Below, one piece after another: positions 37,801 to 52,100 of a stretch of DNA of 64,000 bases; within the stretch, counting starts at the first letter, position 1, and each line of letters opens with the position of its first letter. The position numbers and the translations under genes were made by a program. The stretch comes from Sipunculus nudus (taxonomy: Eukaryota; Annelida; Sipuncula; Golfingiida; Sipunculidae): positions 78,975,300 through 79,039,299 of the forward strand of contig CM049314.1 in assembly GCA_026874595.1 (NCBI GenBank), given 5' to 3'. The notes under the pieces are model-generated. The model searched no databases and was not told where the DNA came from. It saw nothing but the letters and a program-made list of their open reading frames with translations.

Positions 37801-39296
37801 AAAAATCCACAACGTTACTTTTATAAAGTATCTGAATTTTCTATTTCTGATTTTGCTTAAACGATTTAACCCTTAAATTTTACATTCACCTTCACTGACA
37901 CGTGCAAATATATAGCCAGGGAAGCAGTCTGTGTCCCTATGGGTCATATTCGTATATATTTATAGAAAAATGCTTAAATTGTGTGGTGTTTTCATCGTAA
38001 GCAAAGCATAAGCAAAGAATAAGCAAACTGTGAGCAAAAGAACTGTGTCTTGATAAATCCTTTTTGCATCTATTTTCTGAAGAAATAATGTATTATTCTT
38101 CTTCCCGGGAATCTATTTCTGTCGAAAACGGTGCAAAACTGTAGAAAAATTGAGGTAAAATATGCAAAAGGTTCACAAAAATCCATAATGTCACTCTTAT
38201 AACGTTTCAGAATTTTCTATTTCTGAATTTGATTAAACAATTTTGCCCTTAATATTTAGATTCCTGATCACTAACAGGAACTATTTTGTAGCCAGGTTAA
38301 CAGTCTGTGTCCCCATGGGTCATATTCGTATATATTTATAGAAAAATGCTTAAATTGTGTGGTGTTTTCATCGTAAGCAAAGCATAAGCAAAGCGTAAGC
38401 AAACTGTAAGCAAAGGAACTATGTCTTGATAAATCCTTTTTGCAACTATTTTCAGAAGAAATAATTTATTATTTGACTTTTTGGGAACCTATTCCTGTCG
38501 AATATGGTGCACAACTGTAGAAAAATTAAGATGAAATATGCAAAAGGATCACAAAAATCCATAATGTAACTTTAAGAAAGTAGCGGATTTTTATAAATGA
38601 GGTTTTGATTGAACAATTTTACCCTTAATATTTACATTCCTGATCACTAACAGGAAATATTTTGTAGCCAGGTAAACAGGTTGTGTCCCTTTGGGTCATA
38701 TTTGTGTGTATTTGTAGAAAAATGCTTAAATTGTGTGGTGTTTTATCGTGAGCAAAGCATAAGCAAAGAATAAGCAAACTGTAAGCAAAGAAACTGTGTC
38801 TTCATAAATCCTTTTTGCTACTTATTTCTTAAGAAATAATGAATTACTCTTCTTCCCGGGTATCTATTTCTGTCGAACATGGTGCAAAACTGTAGAAAAA
38901 TTGAGGTAAAATATGCAAAAGGGTCACCAAAATCCACAAATTTACTTTTTTAAAGTATCAGAATTTTCTATATCTGATTTTGCTTAAACGATTTTACCCT
39001 TAATTTTTAGATTCACCTTCACTTACAGGAACTTTTTTGTGGACAGGTAAACAGTCTGTGTCCCTATGGGTCATATTTGTATATATTTATAGAAAAATGC
39101 GTAAGTTTTGAGGTGTTTTCACCGTAAGCAAAGCATAAGCAAAGCGTAAGCAAACTCTAAGCAAAGGAACTGTCTTGATAAATCGTGTTTGCAACTATTT
39201 TCTGAAGAAATAATGTATTATTCGACATCCAGAGAATCTTTTTCTGTCGAATATGGTGCAAAACTGTTGAAAAATTGAGGTAAAATATGCAAAAGG
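31801..39296. repeat. 20-monomer higher-order unit, copy 1 (7,496 bp)
   Basis: Monomers begin at 31,929, 32,304, 32,680, 33,056, 33,429, 33,805, 34,181, 34,556, 34,931, 35,307, 35,682, 36,047, 36,423, 36,799, 37,175, 37,549, 37,925, 38,301, 38,677 and 39,052. Types are H, A, D'/B', G, H, B/D, B/E, B, A, B, a, C, D, E, F, A, D', E', B', G. Variants shared with copy 2 include gggttaaatttg, ggggtggtg, ctgttatatag, gtctctgtccctaag, tttacttacaggtcc, gcagtatgtgcccc, tttaaggaccag, gtagaaacattg and ctactccccggg. One confirmed difference is C at 33,026 against T at 40,522. Confidence 0.92.
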
Positions 39297-42200
39297 ATAA
39301 AATAATCCATAATGTCACTTTAAGAAAGTAGCGGATTTTTATAATTGTGGTTTTGATTGAACAATTTTACCCTTAATATTTACATTCCTGATCACTAACA
39401 GGAACTTTTTTGTAGCCAGGTAAACAGTCTGTGTCCCCATGGGTTAAATTTGTGTGTATTTGTGGAAAAATGCTTAAATGGGGTGGTGTTTTATCGTCAG
39501 CAAAGCATAAGCAAAGAATAAGCAAACTGTAAGAAAAGGAACTGTGTCTTGATAAATCCTTTTTACATCTATTTTCTAAAGAAATAATGTATAATTCTAC
39601 TTTTCTGTTATATAGTTCTGTCGAATATGGTGTTAACCTGTAGAAAAATTGAGCTAAAATATTTAAAAGGGTCACAAAAATCCACAACGTTACTTTTATA
39701 AAGTATCAGAATTTTCTATTTCTGATTTTGCTTAAACGATTTAACACTTAAATTTTACATTCACCTTCACTGACACGTGCAATTATATAGCCAGGGAACC
39801 AGTCTCTGTCCCTAAGGGTCATATTTGTATATATTTATAGAAAAATGCGTAAGTTTTGAGGGGTTTTCACCGTAAGCAAAGCATAAGCAAAGCGTAAGCA
39901 AACTCTAAGCAAAGGAACTGTGTCTTGATAAATCCTTTTTACATCTATTTTCTAAAGAAATAATGTATTATTCTACTTTTCTGTAATATAGTTCTGTCGA
40001 ATATTGTATTAAACTGTAGAAAAATTGAGCTAAAATATTCAAAAGGGTCACAAAAATCCACAACGTTACTTTTATAAAGTATCAGAATTTTCTATTTCTG
40101 ATTTTGCTTAAACGATTTAACCCTTAAATTTTACATTCACCTTTACTTACAGGTCCAAATATATAGCCAGGGAAGCAGTCTGTGTCCCTATGGGTCATAT
40201 TCGTATATATTTATAGAAAAATCCTTAAATTGTGTGGTGTTTTCATCGTAAGCAAAGCATAAGCAAAGAATAAGCAAAGTGTAAGCAAAAGAACTGTGTC
40301 TTGATAAATCCTTTTTGCATCTATTTTCTGAAGAAATAATGTATTATTCTACTTCCCGGGAATCTATTTCTGTCGAAAACGGTGCCAAACTGTAGAAAAA
40401 TTGAGGCAAAATATGCAAAAGGGTCACCAAAATCCACAATTTTACTTTTTTAAAGTATCAGAATTTTCTATATCTGATTTTGCTTAAACGATTTTACCCT
40501 TAATTTTTAGATTCACCTTAATTTACAGGAACTTTTTTGTAGACAGGTAAACAGTCTGTGTCCCTATGGGTCATATTTGTATATATTTATAGAAAAATGC
40601 GTAAGTTTTGAGGTGTTTTCACCGTTAGCAAAGCATAAGCAAAGCGTAAGCAAACTCTAAGCAAAGGAACTGTCTTGATAAATCGTGTTTGCAACTATTT
40701 TCTGAAGAAATAATGTATTATTCGACATTCAGAGAATCTATTTCTGTCGAATATGGTGCAAAACTGTTGAAAAATTGAGGTAAAATATGCAAAAGGATAA
40801 AAGAATCCATAATGTCACTGTAAGAAAGTAGCGGATTTTTCTAATTGTGGTTTTGATTGAACAATTTTACCCTTAATATTTACATTCCTGATCACTAACA
40901 GGAACTTTTTTGTAGCCAGGTAAACAGTCTGTGTCCCCATGGGTTATATTTGTGTGTATTTGTGGAAAAATGCTTAAATTGTGTGGTGTTTTCATCGTAA
41001 GCAAAGCATAAGCAAAGAATAAGCAAACTGTAAGAAAAGGAGCTGTGTCTTAATAAATCCTTTTTACATCTTTTTTCTAAAGAAATAATGTATTATTCTA
41101 CTTTTCTGTAATATAGTTCTGTCGAATATGGTGTTAAACTGTAGAAAAATCGAGCTAAAATATTCAAAAGGGTCACAAAAATCCACAACGTTACTTTTAT
41201 AAAGTATCAGAATTTTCTATTTCTGATTTTGCTTAAACGATTTAACCCTTAAATTTTACATTCACCTTCACTGACACGTGCAATTATATAGCCAGGGAAG
41301 CAGTATGTGCCCCTATGGGTCATATTCGTATATATTTATAGAAAAATGCTTAAATTGTGTGGTGTTTTCATCGTAAGCAAAGCATAAGCAAAGCGTAAAC
41401 AAACTGTAAGCAAAGGAACTGTGTCTTCATAAATCCTTTTTGCATCTATTTTCTGAAGAAATAATGTATTATTCTACTTCCCGGGAATCTATTTCTGTCG
41501 AAAACGGTGCAAAACTGTAGAAAAATTGAGGTAAAATATGCAAAAGGTTCACAAAAATCCACAATGTCACTCTTATAACGTTTCAGAATTTTCTATTTCT
41601 GAATTTGACTGAACAATTTTGCACTTAATATTTAGATTCCTGATCACTAACAGGAACTATTTTGTAGCCAGGTAAACAGTCTGTGTCCCCATGGGTTATA
41701 TTCGTATATATTTATAGAAAAATGCTTAAATTGTGTGGTGTTTTCATCGTAAGCAAAGCATAAGCAAAGCGTAAGCAAACTGTAAGCAAAGGAATTGTGT
41801 CTTGATAAATAATTTTGCAACTTATTTCTTAAGAAATAATGAATTACTCTTCTTCCCGGGTATCTATTTCTGTCGAACATGGTGCAAAACTGTAGAAAAA
41901 TTAAGATGAAATATGCAAAAGGATAAAAAAAATCCATAATGTAACTTCAAGAAAGTAGCGGATTTTTATAATTCTGGTTTTGATTGAACAATTTTACCCT
42001 TAATATTTAGATTCCTGATCACTAACAGGAAATATTTTGTAGCCAGGTAAACAGGTTGTGTCCCTTTGGGTCATATTTGTTTGTATTTGTAGAAAAATGC
42101 TTAAATTGTGTGGTGTTTTATCGTGAGCAAAGCATAAGTAAAGAATAAGCAAACTGTAAGCAAAGGAAATGTGTCTTCATAAATCCTTTTTGCAACTTAT

Positions 42201-45200
42201 TTCTTAAGAAATAATGAATTACTCTTCTTCCCGGGTATCTATTTCTGTCGAACATGGTGCAAAACTGTAGAAAAATTGAGGTAAAATATGCAAAAGGGTC
42301 ATCAAAATCCACAATGTTACTTTTTTAAAGTGTCAGAATTTTCTATATCTGATTTTGCTTAAACGATTTTACCCTTAATTTTTAGATTCACCTTCACTGA
42401 CAGGTGAAATTATATAGACAGGGATTCAGTCTGTGTCCCTATGGGTCATATTTGTATATATTTATAGAAAAATGCGTAAGTTTTGAGGTGTTTTCACCGT
42501 AAGCAAAGCATAATCAAAGCGTAAGCAAACTCTAAGCAAAGGAACTGTGTCTAGATAAATCCTTTTTACATCTATTTTCTAAAGAAATAATGTATTATTC
42601 TACTTTTCTGTAATATAGTTCTGTCGAATATTGTGTTAAACTGTAGAAAAATTGAGCTAAAATATTCAAAAGGGTCACAAAAATCCACAACGTTACTTTT
42701 ATAAAGTATCAGAATTTTCTATTTCTGATTTTGCTTAAACGATTTAACCCTTAAATTTTAGATTCACCTTCACTGACACGTGCAATTATATAGCCAGGGA
42801 AGCAGTCTGTGTCCCTATGGGTCATATTCGTATATATTTATAGAAAAATGCTTAAATTGTGTGGTGTTTTCATCGTAAGCAAAGCATAAGCAAAGCGTAA
42901 ACAAACTGTAAGCAAAGGAACTGTGTCTTCATAAATCCTTTTTGCAACTTATTTCTTAAGAAATAATGAATTACTCTTCTTCCCGGGTATCTATTTCTGT
43001 CGAACATGGTGCAAAACTGTAGAAACATTGAGGTAAAATATGCAAAAGGGTCACCAAAATCCACAATGTTACTTTTTTTAAGGACCAGAATTTTCTATAT
43101 CTGATTTTGATTAAACGATTTTACCCTTAATTTTTGATTCACCTTCACTGACAGGTGAAATTATATAGCCAGGGAACCAGTCTGTGTCCCTATGGGTCAT
43201 ATTTGTATATATTTATAGAAAAATGCGTAAGTTTTGAGGTGTTTTCACCGTAAGCAAAGCATAAGCAAACTCTAAGCAAAGGAACTGTGTCTTGATAAAT
43301 CCTTTTTACATCTATTATCTAAAGAAATAATGTATTATTCTACTTTTCTGTAATATAGTTCTGTCGAATATTGTGTTAATCTGTAGAAAAATTGAGCTAA
43401 AATATTCAAAAGGGTCACAAAAATCCACAACGTTACTTTTATAAAGTATCAGAATTTTCTATTTCTGATTTTGCTTAAACGATTTAACCCTTAAATTTTA
43501 CATTCACCTTCACTGACACGTGCAATTATATAGCCAGGGAAGCAGTCTGTGTCCCTTTGGGTCATATTCGTATATATTTATAGAAAAATGCTTAAATTGT
43601 GTGGTGTTTTCATCGTAAGCAAAGCATAAGAAAAGCGTAAACAAACCGTAAGCAAAGGAACTGTGTCTTCATAAATCCTTTTTGCATACATTTTCTTAAG
43701 AAATAATGTGTTATTCTACTCCCCGGGAATCTTTTTCTGTCGAATATGGTGCAAAAATGTAGAAAAATTGAGGCAAAAATATGCAAAAGGATTAAAAAAT
43801 CCATAATTTCGCATTATGAAAGTAGCGGATTTTTATAATTGTGGTTTTGACTGAACAATTTTACCCATAATATTTAGATTCCTCATCACTTACAGGAACT
43901 TTTTTGTAGACAGGTAAACAGTCTGTGTCCCTATGGGTCATATTTGTGTGTATTTGTGGAAAAATGCTTAAATTGTGTGGTGTTTTCATCGTAAGCAGAG
44001 CATAAGCAAAGAATAAGCAAACTGTAAGCAAAAGAACTGTGTCTCGATAAATCCTTTTTGCATCTATTTTCTGAAGAAATAATGTATTATTCTACTTCCC
44101 GGGAATCTAATTCTGTCGAAAATGGTGCAAAATTGTAGAAAAGTTGAGGTAAAATATGCAAAAGGTTCACAAAAATCCAAAATGTCACTCTTATAACGTT
44201 TCAGAATTTTCTATTTCTGAATTTGATTGAACAATTTTGCCCTTAATATTTAGATTCCTGATCACAAACAGGAACTATTTTGTTGCTAGGTAAACAGTCT
44301 GTGTCCCCATGGGTTATATTCGTATATATTTAAAGAAAAATGCTTAAATTGTGTGGTGTTTTCATCGTAAGCAAAGCATAAGCAAAGCGTAAGCAAACTG
44401 CAAGCAAAGGAACTGTATCTTGATAAATCCTTTTTGCAACTATTTTCAGAAGAAGTAATGTATTATTTGACTTTCAGGGAACCTATTAATGTCGAATATG
44501 GTGCAAAACTGTAGAAAAATTAAGATGAAATATGCAAAAGGATCACAAAAATCCATAATGTAACTTTAAGAAAGTAGCGGATTTTTATAATTGTGTTTTT
44601 GATTGAACAATTTTACCCTTAATATTTAGATTCCTGATCACTAACAGGAAATATTTTGTAGCCAGGCAAACAGGTTGTGTCCCTTTGGGTCATATTTGTG
44701 TTAATTTGTAGAAAAATGCTTAAATTGTGTGGTGTTTTATCGTGAGCAAAGCATAAGCAAAGAATAAGCAAACTGTAAGCAAAGGAACTGTGTCTTCATA
44801 AATCCTTTTGCAACCTGTTTCTTAAGAAATAATGAATTACTCTTCTTCCCGGATATCTATTTTTGTCGAACATGGTGCAACACTGTAGAAAAATTGAGGT
44901 AAAATATGCAAAAGGGTCACCAAAATCCACAATGTTACTTTTTTAAAGTATCAGAATTTTCTATATCTGATTTTGATTAAACGATTTTACCCTTATTTTT
45001 GAGATTCACCTTCACTGACAGGTGCAATTATATAGCCAGGGAACCAGTCTGTGTTCCTATGGGTCATATTTGTATATATTTATAGAAAAATGCGTAAGTT
45101 TTGAGGTGTTTTCACCGTAAGCAAAGCATAAGCAAAGCGTAAGCAAACTCTAAGCAAAGGAACTGTGTCTTGATAAATCCTTTTTACATCTATTTTCTAA

Positions 45201-46792
45201 AGAAATAATGTATTATTCTACTTTTCTGTAATAAAGTTCTGTCGAATATTGTATTAAACTGTAGAAAAATTGAGCTAAAATATTTAAAAGGGTCACAAAA
45301 ATCCACAACGTTACTTTTATAAAGTATCTGAATTTTCTATTTCTGATTTTGCTTAAACGATTTAACCCTTAAATTTTACATTCACCTTCACTGACACGTG
45401 CAAATATATAGCCAGGGAAGCAGTCTGTGTCCCTATGGGTCATATTCGTATATATTTATAGAAAAATGCTTAAATTGTGTGGTGTTTTCATCGTAAGCAA
45501 AGCATAAGCAAAGAATAAGCAAACTGTGAGCAAAAGAACTGTGTCTTGATAAATCCTTTTTGCATCTATTTTCTGAAGAAATAATGTATTATTCTTCTTC
45601 CCGGGAATCTATTTCTGTCGAAAACGGTGCAAAACTGTAGAAAAATTGAGGTAAAATATGCAAAAGGTTCACAAAAATCCATAATGTCACTCTTATAACG
45701 TTTCAGAATTTTCTATTTCTGAATTTGATTAAACAATTTTGCCCTTAATATTTAGATTCCTGATCACTAACAGGAACTATTTTGTAGCCAGGTTAACAGT
45801 CTGTGTCCCCATGGGTCATATTCGTATATATTTATAGAAAAATGCTTAAATTGTGTGGTGTTTTCATCGTAAGCAAAGCATAAGCAAAGCGTAAGCAAAC
45901 TGTAAGCAAAGGAACTATGTCTTGATAAATCCTTTTTGCAACTATTTTCAGAAGAAATAATTTATTATTTGACTTTTTGGGAACCTATTCCTGTCGAATA
46001 TGGTGCACAACTGTAGAAAAATTAAGATGAAATATGCAAAAGGATCACAAAAATCCATAATGTAACTTTAAGAAAGTAGCGGATTTTTATAAATGAGGTT
46101 TTGATTGAACAATTTTACCCTTAATATTTACATTCCTGATCACTAACAGGAAATATTTTGTAGCCAGGTAAACAGGTTGTGTCCCTTTGGGTCATATTTG
46201 TGTGTATTTGTAGAAAAATGCTTAAATTGTGTGGTGTTTTATCGTGAGCAAAGCATAAGCAAAGAATAAGCAAACTGTAAGCAAAGAAACTGTGTCTTCA
46301 TAAATCCTTTTTGCTACTTATTTCTTAAGAAATAATGAATTACTCTTCTTCCCGGGTATCTATTTCTGTCGAACATGGTGCAAAACTGTAGAAAAATTGA
46401 GGTAAAATATGCAAAAGGGTCACCAAAATCCACAAATTTACTTTTTTAAAGTATCAGAATTTTCTATATCTGATTTTGCTTAAACGATTTTACCCTTAAT
46501 TTTTAGATTCACCTTCACTTACAGGAACTTTTTTGTGGACAGGTAAACAGTCTGTGTCCCTATGGGTCATATTTGTATATATTTATAGAAAAATGCGTAA
46601 GTTTTGAGGTGTTTTCACCGTAAGCAAAGCATAAGCAAAGCGTAAGCAAACTCTAAGCAAAGGAACTGTCTTGATAAATCGTGTTTGCAACTATTTTCTG
46701 AAGAAATAATGTATTATTCGACATCCAGAGAATCTTTTTCTGTCGAATATGGTGCAAAACTGTTGAAAAATTGAGGTAAAATATGCAAAAGG
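39297..46792. repeat. 20-monomer higher-order unit, copy 2 (7,496 bp)
   Basis: This is the tandem partner of 31,801-39,296 with the same 20 types in order. Left of 31,801 the match is broken by a one-base insertion (gtaaaaatatgc) and several substitutions, so the unit boundary is in or near the atgcaaaagg box of a G monomer. The C-D-E block of this copy starts at 43,543. Confidence 0.92.
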
Positions 46793-47905
46793 ATAAAATA
46801 ATCCATAATGTCACTTTAAGAAAGTAGCGGATTTTTATAATTGTGGTTTTGATTGAACAATTTTACCCTTAATATTTACATTCCTGATCACTAACAGGAA
46901 CTTTTTTGTAGCCAGGTAAACAGTCTGTGTCCCCATGGGTTATATTTGTGTGTATTTGTGGAAAAATGCTTAAATGGGGTGGTGTTTTATCGTCAGCAAA
47001 GCATAAGCAAAGAATAAGCAAACTGTAAGAAAAGGAACTGTGTCTTGATAAATCCTTTTTACATCTATTTTCTAAAGAAATAATGTATTATTCTACTTTT
47101 CTGTAATATAGTTCTGTCGAATATGGTGTTAACCTGTAGAAAAATTGAGCTAAAATATTTTAAAGGGTGACAAAAATCCACAACGTTACTTTTATAAAGT
47201 ATCAGAATTTTCTATTTCTGATTTTGCTTAAACGATTTAACACTTAAATTTTACATTCACCTTCACTGACACGTGCAATTATATAGCCAGGGAACCAGTC
47301 TGTGTCCCTATGGGTCATATTTGTATATATTTATAGAAAAATGCGTAAGTTTTGAGGGGTTTTCACCGTAAGCAAAGCATAAGCAAAGCGTAAGCAAACT
47401 CTAAGCAAAGGAACTGTGTCTTGATAAATCCTTTTTACATCTATTTTCTAAAGAAATAATGTATTATTCTACTTTTCTGTAATATAGTTCTGTCGAATAT
47501 TGTATTAAACTGTAGAAAAATTGAGCTAAAATATTCAAAAGGGTCACAAAAATCCACAACGTTACTTTTATAAAGTATCAGAATTTTCTATTTCTGATTT
47601 TGCTTAAACGATTTAACCCTTAAATTTTACATTCACCTTTACTGACACGTCCAAATATATAGCCAGGGAAGCAGTCTGTGTCCCTATGGGTCATATTCGT
47701 ATATATTTATAGAGAAATGCTTAAATTGTGTGGTGTTTTCATCGTAAGCAAAGCATAAGCAAAGAATAAGCAAATTGTAAGCAAAAGAACTGTGTCTTGA
47801 TAAATCCTTTTTGCATCTATTTTCTGAAGAAATAATGTATTATTCTACTTCCCGGGAATCTATTTCTGTCGAAAACGGTGCCAAACTGTAGAAAAATTGA
47901 GGTAA
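46793..47905. repeat. Partial third copy of the 20-monomer unit
   Basis: The first three monomers of the unit (H at 46,921, A at 47,296, D' at 47,672) continue at the same 7,496-bp offset. They lack many of the variants shared by the first two copies: they read gggttatattt, ctgtaatatag, gtctgtgtccctatg and actgacacgtcc. They keep the ggggtggtg and gaggggtttt changes. Homology at this offset stops near 47,905, where copies 1 and 2 join D' to B' and this copy continues as D'. This is therefore a less altered relative, from which copies 1 and 2 diverged before their own duplication. Confidence 0.82.
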
Positions 47906-49100
47906 AATATGCAAAAGGTTCACAAAAATCCATAATGTCACTCTTATAACGTTTCAGAATTTTCTATTTCTGAATTTGATTAAACAATTTTGCACTTAAT
48001 ATTTAGATTCCTGATCACTAACAGGAACAATTTTGTAGCCAGGTAAACAGTCTGTGTCCCCATGGGTTATATTCGTATATATTTATAGAAAAATGCTTAA
48101 ATTGTGTGGTGTTTTCATCGTAAGCAAAGCATAAGCAAAGCGTAAGCAAACTGTAAGCAAAGGAATTGTGTCTTGATAAATACTTTTGCAACTATTTTCA
48201 GAAGAAAAAATGTATTATTTGACTTTCAGGGAACCTATTTCTGTCGAATATGGTGCAAAACTGTAAAAAAATTAAGATGAAATATGCAAAAGGATAAAAA
48301 AAATCCATAATGTAACTTCAAGAAAGTAGCGGATTTTTATAATTCTGGTTTTGATTGAACAATTTTACCCTTAATATTAAGATTCCTGATCACTAACAGG
48401 AAATATTTTGTAGCCAGGTAAACAGGTTGTGTCCCTTTGGGTCATATTTGTTTGTATTTGTAGAAAAATGCTTAAATTGTGTGGTGTTTTTTCGTGAGCA
48501 AAGCATAAGTAAAGAATAAGCAAACTGTAAGCAAAGGAACTGTGTCTTCATAAATCCATAAGCAAAGCGTAAGCAAACTGTAAGCAAAGGAACTGTGTCT
48601 TCATAAATCCTTTTTGCAACTTATTTCTTAAGAAATTATGAATTACTCTTCTTCCCGGGTATCTATTTCTGTCGAACATGGTGCAAAACTGTAGAAAAAT
48701 TGAGGTAAAATATGCAAAAGGGTCTCCAAAATCCACAATGTTACTTATTTAAAGTATCAGAATTTTCTATATCTGATTTTGCTTAAACGATTTTACCCTT
48801 AATTTTTAGATTCACCTTCACTGACAGGTGAAATTATATAGCAAGGGAAAAAGTCTGTGTCCCTATGGGTCATATTTGTATATATTTATAGAAAAATGCG
48901 TAAGTTTTGAGGTGTTTTCACCGTAAGCAAAGCATAATCAAAGCGTAAGCAAACTCTAAGCAAAGGAACTGTGTCTAGATAAATCCTTTTTACATCTATT
49001 TTCTAAAGAAATAATGTATTATTCTACTTTTCTGTAATATAGTTCTGTCGAACATTGTGTTAAACTGTAGAAAAATTGAGCAAAAATATTCAAAAGGGTC
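47310..49100. repeat. Long-range duplicated stretch, first copy (offset 13,152 bp)
   Basis: This stretch (A-D'-E-like-expanded B-A) matches 60,462 to about 62,252. Shared rare variants are gaggggttttcacc, tatagagaaatgc, aataagcaaattg, gataaatacttttgc, gaagaaaaaatg, ctgtaaaaaaatt, tttttcgtgagc, the 53-bp duplication, gcaagggaa and gagcaaaaatattc. The left limit is sharp: 47,309 T against 60,461 C. To the right the partner changes offset (see 49,101-53,348). Confidence 0.87.
48548..48593. repeat. 53-bp partial-monomer duplication inside a B monomer
   Basis: In the monomer 48,423-48,850 (428 bp) a segment of three 11-bp subrepeats plus the 20 bases aactgtgtcttcataaatcc occurs twice in a row. 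The join is at aaatcc followed by ataagcaaagc, near 48,557. The first copy has the F-like subrepeats (gtgagc, ataagt, gaataagc) and the second has the B-like ataagcaaagc and gtaagcaaact, so the event joined two different monomers. The same structure stands at 61,700-61,745. The marked span covers most of the second copy. Confidence 0.87.
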
Positions 49101-52100
49101 TCAAAAATCCACAACGTTACTTTTATAAAGTATCAGGATTTTCTATTTCTGATTTTGCTTAAACGATTTAACCCTTAAATTTTAGATTCACCTTCACTGA
49201 CACGTGTAATTATATAGCCAGGGAAGCAGTCTGTGTCCCTATGGGTCATATTCGTATATATTTATAGAAAAATGCTTAAATTGTGTGGTGTTTTCATCGT
49301 AAGCAAAGCATAAGCAAAGCGTAAACAAACTGTAAGCAAAGGAACTGTGTCTTCATAAATCCTTTTTGCAACTTATTTCTTAAGAAATAATGAATTACTC
49401 TTCTTCCCGGGTATCTATTTCTGTGGAACATGGTGCAAAACTGTAGAAAAATTGAGGTAAAATATGCAAAAGGGTCACCAAAATCCACAATGTTACTTTT
49501 TTAAAGTATCAGAATTTTCTATATCTGATTTAGATTAAACGATTTTACCCTTAATTTTTAGATTCACCTTCACTGACAGGTGAAATTATATAGCCAGGGA
49601 TTCAGTCTGTGTCCCTATGGATCATATTTGTATATATTTATAGAAAAATGCGTAAGTTTTGAGGTGTTTTCACCGTAAGCAAAGCATAATCAAAGCGTAA
49701 GCAAACTCTAAGCAAAGGAACTGAGTCTAGATAAATCCTTTTTACATCTATTTTCTAAAGAAATAATGTATTATTCTACTTTTCTGTAATATAGTTCTGT
49801 CGAACATTGTGTTAAACTGTAGAAAAATTGAGCAAAAATATTCAAAAGGGTCTCAAAAATCCACAACGTTACTTTTATAAAATATCAGAATTTTCTATTT
49901 CTGATTTTGCTTAAACGATTTAACCCTTAAATTTTAGATTCACCTTCACTGACACGTGCAATTATATAGCCAGGGAAGCAGTCTGTGTCCCTATGGGTCA
50001 TATTCGTATATATTTATAGAAAAATGCTTAAATTGTGTGGTGTTTTCATCGTAAGCAAAGCATAAGCAAAGCGTAAACAAACTGTAAGCAAAGGAACTGT
50101 GTCTTCATAAATCCTTTTTGCAACTTATTTCTTAAGAAATAATGAATTACTCTTCTTCCCGGGTATCTATTTCTGTCGAACATGGTGCAAAACTGTAGAA
50201 AAATTGAGGTAAAATATGCAAAAGGGTCACCAAAATCCACAATGTTACTTTTTTAAAGTATCAGAATTTTCTATATCTGATTTTGATTAAACGATTTTAC
50301 CCTTAATTTTTAGATTCACCTTCACTGACAGGTGAAATTATATAGCCAGGGAACCAGTCCGTGTCCCTATGGGTCATATTTGTATATATTTATAGAAAAA
50401 TGCGTAAGTTTTGAGGTGTTTTCACCGTAAGCAAAGCATAAGCAAACTGTAAGCAAAGGAACTGTGTCTTGATAAATCCTTTTTACATCTATTTTCTAAA
50501 GAAATAATGTATTATTCTACTTTTCTGTAATATAGTTCTGTCGAATATTGTGTTAATCTGTAGAAAAATTGAGCTAAAATATTCAAAAGGGTCACAAAAA
50601 TCCACAACGTTACTTTTATAAAGTATCAGAATTTTCTATTTCTGATTTTGCTTAAACGATTTAACCCTTAAATTTTACATTCACCTTCACTGACACGTGC
50701 AATTATATAGCCAGGGAAGCAGTCTGTGTCCCTTTGGGTCATATTCGTATATATTTATAGAAAAATGCTTAAATTGTGTGGTGTTTTATCGTGAGCAAAG
50801 CATAAGCAAAGAATAAGCAAACTGTAAGCAAAGGAACTGTGTCTTCATTAATCCTTTTTGCTACTTATTTCTTAAGAAATAATGAATTACTCATCTTCCC
50901 GGGTATCTATTTCTGTCTAACATGGTGCAAAACTGTAGAAAAATTGAGGGAAAATATGCAAAAGGGTCACCAAAATCCACAATTTTACTTTTTTAAAGTA
51001 TCAGAATTTTCTATATCTGATTTTGATTAAACGATTTTACCCTTAATTTTTAGATTCACCTTCACTGACAGGTGAAATTATATAGCCAGGGAACCAGTCC
51101 GTGTCCCTATGGGTCATATTTGTATATATTTATAGAAAAATGCGTAAGTTTTGAGGTGTTTTCACCGTAAGCAAAGCATAATCAAAGCGTAAGCAAACTC
51201 TAAGCAAAGGAACTGTGTCTAGATAAATCCTTTTTACATCTATTTTCTAAAGAAATAATGTATTATTCTACTTTTCTGTAATATAGTTCTGTCGAACATT
51301 GTGTTAATCTGTAGAAAAATTGAGCTAAAATATTCAAAAGGGTCTCAAAAATCCACAACGTTACTTTTATAAAGTATCAGAATTTTCTATTTCTGATTTT
51401 GCTTAAACGATTTAACCCTTAAATTTTACATTCACCTTCACTGACACGTGCAATTATATAGCCAGGGAAGCAGTCTGTGTCCCTTTGGGTCATATTCGTA
51501 TATATTTATAGAAAAATGCTTAAATTGTGTGGTGTTTTATCGTGAGCAAAGCATAAGCAAAGAATAAGCAAACTGTAAGCAAAGGAACTGTGTTTTCATA
51601 AATCCTTTTTGCTACTTATTTCTTAAGAAATAATGAATTACTCATCTTCCCGGGTATCTATTTCTGTCTAAGATGGTGCAAAACTGTTGAGAAATTGAGG
51701 GAAAATATGCAAAAGGGTCACCAAAATCCACAATTTTACTTTTTTAAAGTATCAGAATTTTCTATATCTGATTTTGCTTAAACGATTTTACCCTTAATTT
51801 TTAGATTCACCTTCACTGACAGGTGAAAATATATAGCCAGGGATTCAGTCTGTGTCCCTATGGACCATATTTGTATATATTTATAGAAAAATGCGTAAGT
51901 TTTGAGGTGTTTTCACCGTAAGCAAAGCATAATCAAAGCGTAAGCAAACTCTAAGCAAAGGAACTGTGTCTAGATAAATCCTTTTTACATCTATTTTCTA
52001 AAGAAATAATGTATTATTCTACTTTTCTGTAATATAGTTCTGTCGAACATTGTGTTAAACTGTAGAAAAATTGAGCTTAAATATTCAAAAGGGTCTCAAA

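Noticed and set aside
23285-41937. Four identical 96-codon frames (23,285; 27,781; 34,151; 41,647) and two identical 104-codon frames (31,877; 39,373)
   Set aside because: Identity follows from the 4,496-bp and 7,496-bp duplications and shared hybrid monomers. It does not show protein-level conservation.
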